Shown here: positions 44,818-55,840 of the stretch, in pieces
How positions within the stretch are numbered: the first letter of the stretch is position 1
Layout: each line of letters starts with the position of its first letter
Assembly (NCBI GenBank): GCA_009801085.1
Contig: VNWV01000005.1
Span: 186,001 to 250,000, forward strand
Length of the DNA stretch: 64,000 nt
Direction: 5' to 3'
DNA from: Lasiodiplodia sp. COLG20
Taxonomy: Eukaryota; Ascomycota; Dothideomycetes; Botryosphaeriales; Botryosphaeriaceae
Made by a program: the position numbers and the translations under genes
The notes under the pieces: model-generated
The model's input: only the letters and a program-made list of their open reading frames with translations
Told to the model about the DNA's origin: nothing
Database searches by the model: none

Positions 44818-46364
44818 TCAGACGTCAACTTCCTCCGGGGGAACATTGAGGCTCCAGTCGATGGGACCGTCCTCCTCGCCGTAGCGCTGCTTAAGCCATT
44901 CATTGGCCTTCTTGAAGTGGTCGTTTTCGAACTGTGTTGAGAATCATCATCAGCCAACTAGTCTTCTAAACATCAATATGGAGGGAAGTGCATGGTGCCC
45001 TCAGAGCTCTCTTTCAATATCAGCGCCTATACCCGAAGCAAGCAATGCACCCCATCTTGCACGACTGCCTGGTTATTCCAGTTGGAATGACGCTAGGTGT
45101 CATAGCAAGAGGTGGTCTATGCAGCCCGTGCAATGGCTCATAAGTATCTGATTACGACAAGAGGTCGTTCATCACCGGACATCTGTACACAGTGTGCAAC
45201 TTGAAGATGAAAACCAAAAAAGGAAAATAACTTACCCATCCCCTAGATGCGCTCAACGGGCTCGGATGAACGCTCTTTAGGACCAGATGCCGCTGAGCGT
45301 TGACCCCTCTGCACCTGCCCTGGGCTGGGTTGCCCCATGCCAAGAACACGACGCCATTCGTACGCACACGGTTCACCGTATCGATAACCTTCTGCGTGAA
45401 GCGCTCCCAGCCCTTGTTCTGGTGGCTGTTAGCGCTGTGCGCACGCACAGTCAGGCAAACGTTGAGCATCAGCACGCCACGGTCCGCCCACGGCGTCAAC
45501 AGTCCGCCATTCTTTGGCGGCGGCTCAAACTCGGGAAACTGGCTCTTGAGCGCAGTGTAGATATTCTTGAGGGACGGCGGGGCCGGAGTCGGCGGTCGCA
45601 CGGAGAAACAGAGGCCATGAGCTTGATTGTAGTTGTGGTAGGGGTCCTGGCCCAAGATGACAGCTTTGACGGTGTTGAGAGGCGTGTGACGAGACCTGTG
45701 TGAGCGGACAAGTCAGAAGTGCACATTAAAAAGTAAGACAACTGAAGCTACAGTCATGCTATGCAGTCCGACTGGTGGTGGCAGGTGTGGGAGGCTTTAG
45801 TGGTCGCGGGAGAGTTCTAACTAGTCAAGCAGGGCCAATTGATCTCACATCACCACAAATAATTGTCGCGGTGATGATTGGATCAGAATTTCATGCGAAT
45901 GGGGCATGCGGGAGAAGTGAGGTGACGCAATGGAATGCAGGAATGACCGCTGGTAGGCGATGCGGCATAGCAGCCAGTAAAATAGGATATCGGTTATGCA
46001 CTCACCATGAGTAGATATCAGCCTCCGGCGGGAAGATCTTCTGGCCAGACTCCTTCTCTTTCTGAAGAAAGCGCTTGAGGTTGAGGAACTCTGGGGAGGT
46101 AATCTCTTCCTTAAGATGAAGCAGCCAACTTTCGTGCAGGGTGTCGATCTCGAGCTTCAGTAGCTCCCTCTGCTCGTCAGTGAGCTTCGCAACCCACGCG
46201 TCCTTGTTGAATTTAGCTGTCGGCTTGATGATGCTGGTGGTGCCGTCTTCGGCTACGACAGGCTTGGGCTTTGGCGGGCCAAAGAAGGCGGTAATGCTGC
46301 CATTGGCCTTCGGCTTCTTCGCTTCGCTGGCAGCAGCGTCGGCTGCCTTGCGTTTGAGCGACAT
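44818..46364 (-). CDS. UNG1: Uracil-DNA glycosylase
   Basis: Three exons: 46364-46006, 45695-45236, 44931-44818, 310 aa. Both introns are long for this window (310 and 304 bp). The N-terminus has MSLKRKAADA and KKPK (nuclear signal) and SITAFFGPP, which resembles a PCNA-interaction motif. The catalytic water-activating loop GQDPYHNYNQAHGL is encoded directly after intron 1. LLTPWADRGVLMLN, VVFLAWGNPAQ and the Leu-loop HPSPLSASRGW follow; the W ends exon 2 and FENDHFKKANEWL starts exon 3. The enzyme excises uracil from DNA in base-excision repair, in nucleus and mitochondria. A small insertion after NPAQ differs from the yeast sequence. It is divergent from the con-10-like gene. Confidence 0.96.
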
Positions 46365-46527
46365 GAGGACAGGTGTGCGTAAGAAAATGATGTCGGTGGG
46401 ATGGTTTGTGGAAGAATAAGTGGTTGTTGAAGTGTCGAGGACTAGGCGGCAGCTGCGCGTCGCGTTGGATGAGGCAATCGCGGCCGGGGTCCGTCGCGCG
46501 TCGCGCGTCGCGCGTTCCGCTTGGAGG

Positions 46528-46533
46528 ACGCGT
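46528..46533. promoter_or_regulatory. ACGCGT (MCB-type) site upstream of UNG1
   Basis: A perfect MluI cell-cycle box 164 bp upstream of the UNG1 start codon, next to a CGCG-rich repeat. It parallels the site before POL2; regulation by MBF at G1/S is inferred. Confidence 0.45.
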
Positions 46534-46672
46534 CTGCGCGTGGAAGGCACGTCCCACCTGACTGATATCGATCTTGCGTCACTCGCCGCCTGACACCCCA
46601 TAATCTGGAAGGAAACAGGCTTCAACAGGGTCCATGGTCATTTTGCGGGGAAGGAGTACCACCATGGAGGTC

Positions 46673-46678
46673 TATAAA
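46673..46678 (+). promoter_or_regulatory. TATA box of the con-10-like gene
   Basis: TATAAA 118 bp before the ATG at 46796, followed by a CA-rich leader. This is typical of strongly induced conidiation and stress genes. Confidence 0.6.
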
Positions 46679-46795
46679 ATGCCAGATGAGATCTTGCTAA
46701 CAGGTCTCTTCAACAACTGAAAGCTCCCATATCAACCTCACCGCTGCAAACAATATAGCCCATACCGATCCAGACCAACAACAAAAGCAAGCAAA

Positions 46796-47333
46796 ATGGC
46801 TGACACCAACCCCGGTAACTTTGCCAACCGCCCTACTGAGGAGGTATGCTCCCTGCTGTCATTATTTCCGCCGAGGGTGCCACCCCACGCAGACCAGCAC
46901 GATAGCTCCTCCACAAGTACAGCGTGCTGCCCCGAAGACCTTCACAGCAATCTTCGCGTTCCTGCATCTTGCGAACTCAGGCGATGCTATGCATCTTCTC
47001 AGTCTTGCTGACTCTACCAGGTCCGTGAGATCGCCTCCAAAGGCGGCCACGCTGCCCAAGGCCACACGGTAAGCCGACACACTCTACATCGACAGGAAGC
47101 ATCAAGCTGACACAAACGGCGTAAAGGGATCTGCTTTCACCCAGGAGCGCAACCCCGATGGCACCTTCGCCGGAAACAAGGAGGAGGTGAGCTCAGCAGA
47201 ACCCCACAAGGCTGTGTGGCAGATGCTGACCCGAGCACAGGAGTCTCACCCGGCGGGCCGCAACCCGGACGGCACATTTGTCAAGGGCAGCGAGGCGGCC
47301 AAGGAGGCCGGCCACAAGGGTGGTATCCACTGA
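46796..47333 (+). CDS. con-10: Conidiation/stress protein, CON-10 family (KGG motif)
   Basis: Four short exons: 46796-46843, 47021-47068, 47127-47186, 47241-47333, coding 82 aa; every junction is phase 0. No single frame covers it, so it is easily missed. The start MADTNPGNFANRPTEE and VREIASKGGHAAQG match the con-10/stress-induced KGG family, and the C-terminus has another KGG (AAKEAGHKGGIH). Exons 3 and 4 each carry a copy of RNPDGTF. The protein is tiny, very hydrophilic and Gly/Lys-rich, without a signal or membrane segment. Homologues are abundant in conidia and under light, starvation or stress; the molecular role is unknown. A TATA box lies 118 bp upstream. Confidence 0.88.
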
Positions 47334-47950
47334 ATGCTCGACACATAATAGTCGGGATATGATACGACTTGACGAAGTGATGCAATCTCCTTACGAGTTA
47401 TGATGGGGTGCTCGGGCCTGTCGGCTACTGAGTCGCTAGACGGGTTTGCAGACATAATGGCATGATTGAATCCACCGCTGGCTGATGATGATATGACGGT
47501 GACTGCAGCGCCCAGTAAACCTCTGACAGAACCCGGCGGGACGGCTCCACAGATGGGGTGGGTGCCTCGGCGATGGTAACGGCTTTGGGCGATGTGTGGC
47601 GGGAAGCCCCGGGCTAGCACCCCGCTGTAGGAAGAGCCGGAGAATGAGAGCGACAGTGGCCCCCATCTTGGCGCTGAGTAAAAGTGACACGGTTGGCCAG
47701 GCGCGCGTCGGCAGCCCTAGAGTTGCGTCGAGTGAAACAGGAGCTGAGCGGTGGTTGGGCTGAGGAGGAGGTCCAGGCTAGCGGGGGGCCACGGGCTAGA
47801 TGGCGGTAAGCGACCCAGACTGGCGGGCTCGCCGACAAGAGCAGCGGCCGCGGATGCTCAGGTTCTGGCTGAAGCCTGAACCACTTCTCCGGAATCTCTT
47901 CCCAGCACTGCGGTAACTGTGGATTCACCCAGTTGGTGAGGCAGGCAAAA
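47334..47950. other. Intergenic upstream of the LaeA-like gene
   Basis: 617 bp between the con-10-like stop and the methyltransferase ATG. Only short, featureless frames. Confidence 0.55.
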
Positions 47951-49696
47951 ATGTCCCACGAGCAGCGCAGACTTCCCGTCCCGCCAGCCTGCCTGTCTTC
48001 CACCTCGTCGACGGTCGGTGCCAACAGCCCCTACTCGATTATCGAGGCTGATGTTCGTTCCCCCCTCCCGCTCTGGCTCTCGCAGCGCGCCCGGACCCTC
48101 CCCGCTCGCAGCGCCCGCACCGTCACCGCGTCGTCCCGTCGCACGCCAGCGCGCCAGTCCTAGGATACGCCTGCTAACAAGTAATAGTCCGAGCAGTCGG
48201 AGGATTCGCAGAGCTGTTCGAAGTGCGCCGCCCCAACCAACCAGACGGGAAGACGACTGACGCCGAAGCAGCAGCACCAAGTCGGTCCGCGAGAGCATAT
48301 TCGACTACATCAAGGAGAACGGCCGCACCTATCATCGATATGCCTCCGGCTGTAAGTGCAAAGCCCGTTTCTTGCGTGACCGGCGCCTCCTCCGACTGTT
48401 GTGCTAATTGCCTGCTTGACAGCGTACCTTTTCCCGAATGATGAGGTTTGTGTACACCCCTTCGCTCGCGTTTCCGTGCAGCCACAGTACTCACCATGGC
48501 GACACAACGCAGCCCGAGAGCGAGCGGCTAGACTTGCAATATGAGCTCCTGAAAGTATTGTTCGGCATGCGCGACTACTTCGCGCCATTGCACGATCCGC
48601 GGAAGATACTGGACATCGGCACTGGGACGGGGAAATGGGCGATCGAAATGGGTAGGTTGCTGAACTCAACGCGCGGCTTTGGTCGAGACTGTTTTCTGTA
48701 CTAACGGTTACTCTGCAGCGAGCCAATTTCCGAATGCTGATGTGGGTGGTCGATGACCGATTCTCGAGACACGATGAGGAGCTTACTGAGAAACGCAGAT
48801 TACCGGGACGGACCTCTCGCCGATCCAGCCAGAATGTAGGATAGCTTCTACCCGTTTGCATGTCTCGTTGCCACTGACGGTCCTGCAGGGGTACCAGAGA
48901 ACGTTCAATTCGTGATTGACGATGCTCAGGAAGACGACTGGCTGCTCAAGCCGGACTCCTACGACTACATCCACACGCGGGTACTGTTAGGATGCTTCGA
49001 AGATTTCCGAGAGATAGTAAGGAAGTCATACAAGTACCTAAAACCCGGAGCGTGGATGGAATCGCAGGAGTTTTACTCGACGCTGTATTGCGACGACGGT
49101 ACAATGGCACCGGACTACCCCTTTGCGGAGTGGACGCGCACGCACGATGCGGCGGCCATGAATCTGGGGCGACCGCTGCGCATTGCGAACAAGATGAAGC
49201 GCTGGTATGAGGAGCAAGGCTTCGTCGACGTGCGCGAGGAAGTCTTCAAGCTGCCCATCAACCCTTGGCCCAAGGATCCACAGATGAAGATGCTGGGCCG
49301 CTTCAGCGAGAACAGCCTGCTTGAGGGCATCCAGGCCTTCAGCTTGGCCTGGTTCCACCGCGGCTTGGGCTGGACCAAAGACGAGATTGAGGTCTACCTC
49401 GTTCAGGTTCGCAAGGCGATATCGGATCGGAATGTGCATGCATACCACAAAGTGTAAGTCTCTGTAACTTTTGAATACTGGCCCTCTTTCGTTGTTCTTG
49501 GTGTCAAGAGTTGGGTGGGCGTTGAAAACAGTATGTGCATATTTTTGCGGGTCAGACTTGCTAACTCCGCGGGCGTGTTCTCAGATACGTGGTTTGGGGA
49601 CGTAAACCAGAGCAGTGGGAGGTCGAGGCGAGAGAAAAAGCTAATCGTGCCGGAACGGCAGAGGCAACAACAGCATCGGCAGCAACAGCGTCATGA
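47951..49696 (+). CDS. LaeA-like SAM-dependent methyltransferase
   Basis: Nine exons close the frame: 47951-48052, 48188-48222, 48269-48351, 48423-48445, 48513-48651, 48719-48741, 48799-48835, 48889-49453, 49585-49696; about 372 aa. Exons 2-3 are the least certain (donor GTGCGC, acceptor within a CAG repeat). The N-terminus is acidic (SEQSEDSQS). FDYIKENGRTYHRY and YLFPNDEPESERLDLQ are the family signature before the Rossmann fold. Motif I is ILDIGTGTGKWAIEMA, followed by VTGTDLSPIQPEWVPENVQF-type sequence (here ITGTDLSPIQPEW) and DYIHTRVLLGCFEDF. The C-terminal half resembles UmtA/LaeA-type enzymes. Relatives range from secondary-metabolism regulators to small-molecule methyltransferases, so LaeA itself should not be assumed. 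The protein ends in an Ala/Thr-rich tail. Confidence 0.85.
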
Positions 49697-51530
49697 GCCG
49701 GCTTCTCGAATAAGGCTGCCTCAAGATGCTACGATTTCATACTGCCAAGCGCAAACGGCCATGACACGAACATGATTCGCTTCGTTATCGTACCTTTTCA
49801 CGACGGAATTGCTTTATTCTTGGCTTCAGATTGGGTGTTCAACGACTTGGGTTCTGGGCTCTGTGGGCTTGTGGGTTTGGCGTTCGTCATTCATCCTTTG
49901 ATTGTGCGGACAATGCAACTCCGCGGGATCTCGTGTTTTATCTCTTTTCTGCTGACATTCAGGATTGGCTGCCTTTTTCCCTGACTCCGCTGCTCGGGCC
50001 AGTCCCCGCTGCAGGACGACGTGGGCTGTTCCGGGCCCACATCAGGCTGGCTTTTCCGGTTTGCGTTGGGTGGGAAGCATTCTATTTCGGTATTTGATTT
50101 GTAGGGGGCTTTCTGGCGATTCTCGGTTCCAAATTGTTTTCATGTGGGCGCTCAGACCCGTATTAGCGGCACGTTCGAGGCAACTGAGACTTGATAGCTT
50201 GGATTTATTTTGCAATAGAAGGATTCTCCGGTCTCCTGCGGTATCAGTAGTTGATCTGGCTTTGGAAAATGCTTCGGGTTGTGCAGCCCTCGTTGCCAAT
50301 CACCAGTCACTTTACACTTGATAGCAGCAGACAAAAGCTTAAACTCTTTTGGTCTTGATGGTTCTATTCGAACCAACGTTTGGCCTTCAATACCTTGAAT
50401 CAAACCTCACCAGAGTCAAAGATATAGCCCACAGGTTAATGGCGTAAGAATGGTCAGTTTCAGGATATGGTTAATATCATCCCTAGCAAAGACGTATGAG
50501 GGGGAAAAAAAAAACACCACCGGTATCTTTACTAGAGCAGACGTATTCAATTGGTAGCCATTCGGTCTACGTCACGTGAGTAGGATAACAGAAAGTTGGT
50601 GGTTGGCGGTGCCAGGCGAGGGGTAGCGACGGGAGCGGTGTCGGACGCTGATTGGGCGAAAGTAGGAAGAGATAAGAGATGGTTTGAACATCCCGCGCAA
50701 CAGCGCTAAACCCAGTTCATTGCTCAACCGCAAAGCGTATGTGCCTGGCTGACGGGCGGGAGATCCGGTCTGCCACAGCACCGATCGATGAACAGGCACG
50801 ATCTCGCAGCAATCCGGCAGTGACGAACGGCGACAGCACTCAACCATGGACCATGGTTGTGCAACGGGAGTAACGGAGATTTAGGCCGTCGCGTGGGCTG
50901 AGCAACGGCACCGTCAGCACGAAGCCGCCGGAAAGCGGTCAAATCGAGACGTGGATCGATACAGGCGCCAAAGAAGTGTGGCTGAAAATGTTCCGGCGAG
51001 CATGGGGAAGCAGGCAGCGTGGAGCGCCGCGGAGAAGGAGCATCTGGAGGCCATTTATTCTTCCTCGAACTGGGCGCCCACTGATAAGGCAGAAACACGC
51101 TATTTGGAGACGCTGCAGGGGTCGTTGGTGTTTGCAGTGCGATAAGGTACATCGGGCAATGGCGCGGTTCGGGAGTCGAGGGCCAAGATGTGCGCCATGA
51201 TGCTAAACCCACACGCTTCTTCCTTATCAGCCAAACCTTCCAGCCCAGCCACTGAGCGCACGCCCAATTCGTGCGCCGACCCCCAAACCGCCTTCTCCAG
51301 CGCCCCACAGTCGCGGATCTGCAGCCAGGGTCCATTCACCCGCGGACATGCTGTGTAGGATGACAGCGGAGAAAACTTGTCTAAGAAACCTGACGACGTG
51401 CTAAAGGCCTCATATTAAACCATACGCTTCGTCCGGCTTTGGGCCTCCGCAGGCCAGGGCTTCCTTCGTCTCTCTCCATATTTACGCTCCGGTTCCGGCG
51501 ATTTTACAGCAACTCTTTTGCAGCATCAAC
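49697..51530. other. Intergenic, includes nitrate-transporter promoter (about 1.8 kb)
   Basis: No gene recognised. Four GATAAG sites lie in the 860 bp before the transporter (listed separately). Open frames of 60-200 codons on both strands lack domains. Confidence 0.55.
50671..51228. promoter_or_regulatory. Four GATAAG (AreA/NIT2-type GATA-factor) sites before the nitrate transporter
   Basis: GATAAG occurs at 50671-50676, 51083-51088 and 51141-51146, and as its reverse complement CTTATC at 51223-51228, that is 300-860 bp upstream of the ATG. AreA/NIT2 activates nitrate-assimilation genes through clustered HGATAR sites under nitrogen limitation; its use here is inferred. Confidence 0.5.
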
Positions 51531-53288
51531 ATGTTCGACCTGTCGCTGCTCTTCCGGGCGCCGGATGTCAACCCCATCAACCGCAAAGCACGGTCTATCC
51601 CCGTGCTCAACCCGTTCGACCTCTATGGACGTGTGTTCTTCTTCGCCTGGTTCGGCTTCATGATCGCCTTCTGGTCGTGGTGAGTGTCGCAGATTTTTAC
51701 TCGTCTTTCCGCAGTTGCGCCGTGCGGGCGATGATGGCACCACGCATGAAAAGGATTTTTGGCAACTGGCTCAACCCTGCGATCTGGATGGCTAACACAT
51801 CTGGGGTGCATCGACAGGTACGCCTTCCCGCCGCTGCTATCGGACATTATCAAGAAGGATCTGGGCCTCTCGCAAGCCGAGATCGCCAACTCTAACATTA
51901 TTGCCCTCGTGGCCACGTACGTCGCCCTAATGCGCGGAGCAACAGTAAGCTGATTGTCTCACAGGCTTGTTGTGCGACTGATTGCTGGACCGGCCTGTGA
52001 CCACTTCGGCCCCCGCTGGACCTTCGCAGGATGCTTGATTCTGGGCGCCATCCCGACCTTCCTAGCGGGGACTGTCCGCAATGCGACTGGTCTGATGCTG
52101 CTCCGCTTCTTCATCGGCATCCTGGGCGGTAGCTTCGTGCCCTGCCAGGTGTGGACGACGGGCTTCTTCGACAAGAACATTGTCGGCACGGCCAACTCGC
52201 TCACTGGCGGCCTGGGCAACATGGGCGGCGGCATCACCTACTTCGTCATGCCCGCCATCTACGAGTCGCTGGTGTCGGACGGCCAGCGCAAGCACGTCGC
52301 CTGGCGCGTCACCTTCGTCGTGCCCGGCGTGATCATCACCGCCACTGCCATCTGCATGCTGCTGTTCACGCCTGACTGCCCGACGGGCAAGTGGTCGGAA
52401 CGCCAGGCCGTGGCCGACGCCAACCTGCGCTCGCACAGCGTCAGCGCCGGCGTCGTCGACATCCCCGGCTCGCTCACAGCCATGCCGGCCAAGCAGGAGA
52501 GCGGCACGCAGTCACCCATCGGCTCCGTCTCATCGACCAAGAAGGAGGGCAGCGGCGTCGTGCTGCCGTCGGACCACCACTTCGCCGACCACGAGGCGCA
52601 GCTCAGCGAGGAGCAGATGCTCGAGGCGGCCAAGGGCGAGGTGATCCAGAAGCCGTCGTTCGGCGAGGCGATGCGCGTGCTCGTCTCGCTGCCCACGCTC
52701 ACGCTCGCCGCCGGCTACTTCTGCAGCTTCGGCGGCGAGCTGGCCATCAACAGCATCCTGGGCTCCTTCTACGCCAAAAACTTCCCCGCCCTCTCGCTGC
52801 AGGAGCGCGGCAACTGGGCCGCCATGTTCGGCCTTCTGAACGGCGCCTTCCGGCCCCTGGGCGGCCTCGTCGCCGACTGGGCCTACAACGCCACGCCCGG
52901 CTCCGCCAGCGGGCTGTGGGCGAAGAAGGCGCTGATCCACGCGTACGGCGTCATCACCGGCGCCTTCCTCATCGCCATCGGCGTCGTCAACCCGCACAGC
53001 GAGAGCGCCATGTTCGGCCTCGTCGCCGGCATGGCTTTTTTCCTTGAGGGCGGCAACGGCCTCAACTTCGCCCTCGTGCCCCACGTCCACCCGCACGCCA
53101 ACGGCATCGTGTCGGGCGTCACCGGCGCCGCCGGCAACCTCGGCGGCATCGTTTTTGCTATCATCTTCCGCTACCACGGCACCCACTACGCCAAGTGCTT
53201 TTGGATTATTGGTGTTATGAGCATCGCTATGAACGTGGCCGTCAGCTGGATCAGGCCGATTCCGAAGGGGCAGGTTGGTGGGCATTAG
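51531..53288 (+). CDS. nrtA: Nitrate transporter, NNP family of MFS (CrnA/NrtA/NIT-10 type)
   Basis: Three exons: 51531-51679, 51818-51916, 51965-53288, 523 aa. The N-terminus ([20 protein letters not shown]) and the membrane-start [17 protein letters not shown] are typical of fungal nitrate carriers. Twelve hydrophobic segments are visible, with a central cytoplasmic loop of about 90 residues (about 225-320). The nitrate signature occurs in TM5 ([13 protein letters not shown]) and its counterpart in TM11 ([13 protein letters not shown]). [16 protein letters not shown] and [12 protein letters not shown] are also characteristic, and a TM2-type Arg ([17 protein letters not shown]) corresponds to a substrate-binding Arg. 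It imports nitrate by proton symport at the plasma membrane. No nitrate or nitrite reductase gene lies within the window. Confidence 0.95.
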
Positions 53289-54167
53289 AGTGGCTGGTCG
53301 TCTCTTGCAATGTGTCACGATGTGCTTTTGATGATGATGATGCAGTTGGGCGTTTTTGGAGTAGTTTTGGAGGCGCTTGTGCCATGATATCCATATTCGT
53401 TTTTGTCGTGGGTTAGTTTCATTGTGTAGGAAAAAAAGAAAAGAATTGCTTGGACTTGTCTCGATTTCCATGAACGATGCTTTCATCTTTGCTGTGAATC
53501 ACGATGCCTTTGCTTCTGCCTCCAGACTCCAAGGGGATAAAGGAAAAATCCGAAAGGCAATGGGAGACTAATCATATCTCAATCATCCTGTAGTCGGTTT
53601 CTGAAATCGCAAAGCAGAGGGAGCAAACCTCGCAAGTGAATGGGGGCGGGGGGGGGGGCGGCACCACCCCCCCCCCCCCCGGAGCCAACCGNGGGCCAAG
53701 AGGAAAAAAGACAAAAAACTATGCCTTTCGGCACAGAAACAGGCTCTTCAAGGACCGCCTGTTTTTTCCCATTACACCCTCCGACCGTACCCCACCCTTG
53801 CGTGTGGCGGCCAAGTCACAGCTTAAGCAGGGAGGGCGTCTGCGTCAACTCCCCACTCGTTACTGGTATTCTTGGCCAGGTCAATGAAGGGAGGGTCGAA
53901 GACTCGAATATATAAACACACAGCCTCTAGTTACCACCGTCTGCAGGCCACTCATTCACGTACACAAGCCATGAAGCGACCGCATCTGCCACAGCTCGCG
54001 CCTCCCGCGTTCGGCGGCTTCCATCATCACAATGACGTCACGTGACTCACCACTGCCAGACAGCTTGTTCGTTCACTTGCAAGATGCGACGGAGCTTACA
54101 ACCCTCTACGCTTCGCCTCACCCTCACCCACACTACCTCTCCTCTCCCAATCCTCCCATCCCCCCTC
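53289..54167. other. Intergenic, contains a G/C homopolymer block and an N
   Basis: 879 bp between the convergent stop codons of the transporter and aminotransferase. No gene was recognised. Confidence 0.6.
53642..53692. repeat. G-run followed by C-run with an undetermined base (N at 53692)
   Basis: A run of G (one C interruption) is followed within a few bases by about 14 C. The two can pair as a hairpin. An N lies 12 bases further on. This looks like a difficult-to-sequence or mis-assembled spot, so lengths here should not be trusted. Confidence 0.75.
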
Positions 54168-55840
54168 TCACCTCCTCTCCACCTCCTCCGCATACCGCGC
54201 CATCACCCCCTCCAACCTCCCCAACGCCATCTCCATAAACGCCCGCTCATGCGTAAACACAACCCGAAACCACCCCTCCTCCTCGCCCCCAAACGCCAGC
54301 GCATCCGCCACGCTCAGCTTCGCCTCCGCCAACAACCTCTTGAACAACCCATGATCATACTTTTTCCCGCCTGTAGCCTTTGCCAACGCGCGCCCCAGGT
54401 CGATCCACAGGAAGAACCCGGCGTTGCTGCCCGGCGCGAAGGCGATGGCCCGCGCGCGCAGCCAGTCCGTGGCGAAGGCGTAGGCGGCGGCGATGCGGGC
54501 CCGGTTGGTGGCGATGTAGGGGGAAGTGAAGGAAGGGGTGGAGAGGATGGCGGTGGAGAGGAGGTCCGAGGGGGCGGCGGGGTAGTTTACGAGGCTGGTT
54601 GACGGGTTAATATTCAGTCGGGGGAAGGGTGGAGAGAGGGTTGGACTGGGACGTACGAGATCTGCCGGACGGATTCGCGGAAGGAGGGGTTGTGCTGGTC
54701 GATGATGTACCCGATGCGCAGGCCGTTGGCGCCGAAGTCCTGGTGGTGGGGAAGAACGCGGTCAGCATGGTGCTTGCTTTGTGTCGGCGGTTCTTGAGAT
54801 GATGTGACTCACCTTGCTCATGCCCCACATGGCGTGCACGAGGGAGGGGTCGACGATGCCGGTCGTGTCGATGGACAGCACGGAGGTGAAGGGGGGCGCG
54901 TCTCGCGCTTCGGGATTATCCCAGACGGACAGGGCGTAGATCTCGTCGCTAACGAGGTGGATCTGGTATTTCTGGCAGAGCTTCATCAGCTCGACGATGA
55001 CCTCGCGGGAGTAGCACCGGCCTGTTCGCAACTGTCAGCGCAGGTCCTATCGAAATTGGGGAAAGGAGTGAACGACCGAGTGGGTTATTCGGCGTGCAAA
55101 GGACCAAGGCCTTGATCGGAACTCCCTCGCTGTTGGACCGCAGCAGCGCCTCTTCGTACTTCGCAACGGCTTCAAGGCTGAACGGGTCAATCGAGCCGAA
55201 GGCTACCCCGACGGTCTTCACTCTATGAAGGAGCTTAGTGTGGAATTCTGAAGATGGGGCAGGAGAAGAGAATACTTCGCACGTGCCCAAAAGTCTCCCA
55301 CGAAAGCTCCATAGTACGGCCTGCCGAGGAGGAAGCCATCGCCTTCGTTTGCCAAAACAAAGGCCATCACTTCATTGGCATTCGACACTCCGAGCGAGAC
55401 ACGCACATGTTTGCCCTCGACTGGTAGCGCGGGGTTGAAGTGCTCGTTCACGAAGCTCGCCACCGCCGTGCGAAGCTTCTTAGATCCATGGGAGCCATCT
55501 CCATACATAAGGAAGTGGCTTGACATTTTGAACTGCGGCTGCGTTGGACGTGTCAGCCCTGCTGAGTTCCTGAAGTGGATACGTGGCGTACCGTGTTGTT
55601 GATAAATTCTAGGAGCTCATTGTGCATCAATGACTGCGAGATTACTATTAGTACGCTTTCAGAATTCAGAAGTAGATATCGACTTACATTCTCTGCTAAG
55701 CCCAAGCTCACAATTCCATCAGGGTTGTGCTCCGGCTGATAGATGTCCTCCAAGACGTCATGGAAGCTGCGATGACCGGCCTCGTCAATCAATTTGTTGC
55801 CTCGGGCAGACAGCAGCCCGCGTTCCTGTTCAGAGCCCAT
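54168..55840 (-). CDS. 1-Aminocyclopropane-1-carboxylate synthase-like PLP aminotransferase
   Basis: Seven exons: 55840-55688, 55633-55592, 55532-55276, 55222-55077, 55021-54813, 54739-54657, 54594-54168; 438 aa. Frame and family sequence continue across every junction. The start is the ATG at 55840 (MGSEQERGLLSARGN). Signature pieces: GIVSLGLAENSLMHNELLEF, LMYGDGSHGSKKLRTAVASF, a YYGAF substrate-site segment, LVLCTPNNPLGRCYSREV, the VSDEIYA Asp/Tyr pair and the PLP Lys in MWGMSKDFGANGLRIGY. This is fold-type I, class I/II, closest to ACC synthases and related fungal aminotransferases. True ACC synthases make the ethylene precursor; many fungal homologues instead act in secondary metabolism, so activity is not assigned. 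It is co-directional with the amidase upstream. Confidence 0.9.

Larger units (their letters stand above)
46365..46795. promoter_or_regulatory. Divergent promoter UNG1 / con-10-like
   Basis: 431 bp. Near UNG1 it contains a CG-rich tandem run (units of CGCGCGT/CGTCGCG at about 46485-46516) and an ACGCGT hexamer. Near the con-10-like gene it contains TATAAA. Confidence 0.6.

Noticed and set aside
52530..53486. 318-codon open frame on the - strand
   Set aside because: Antisense to the nitrate transporter.
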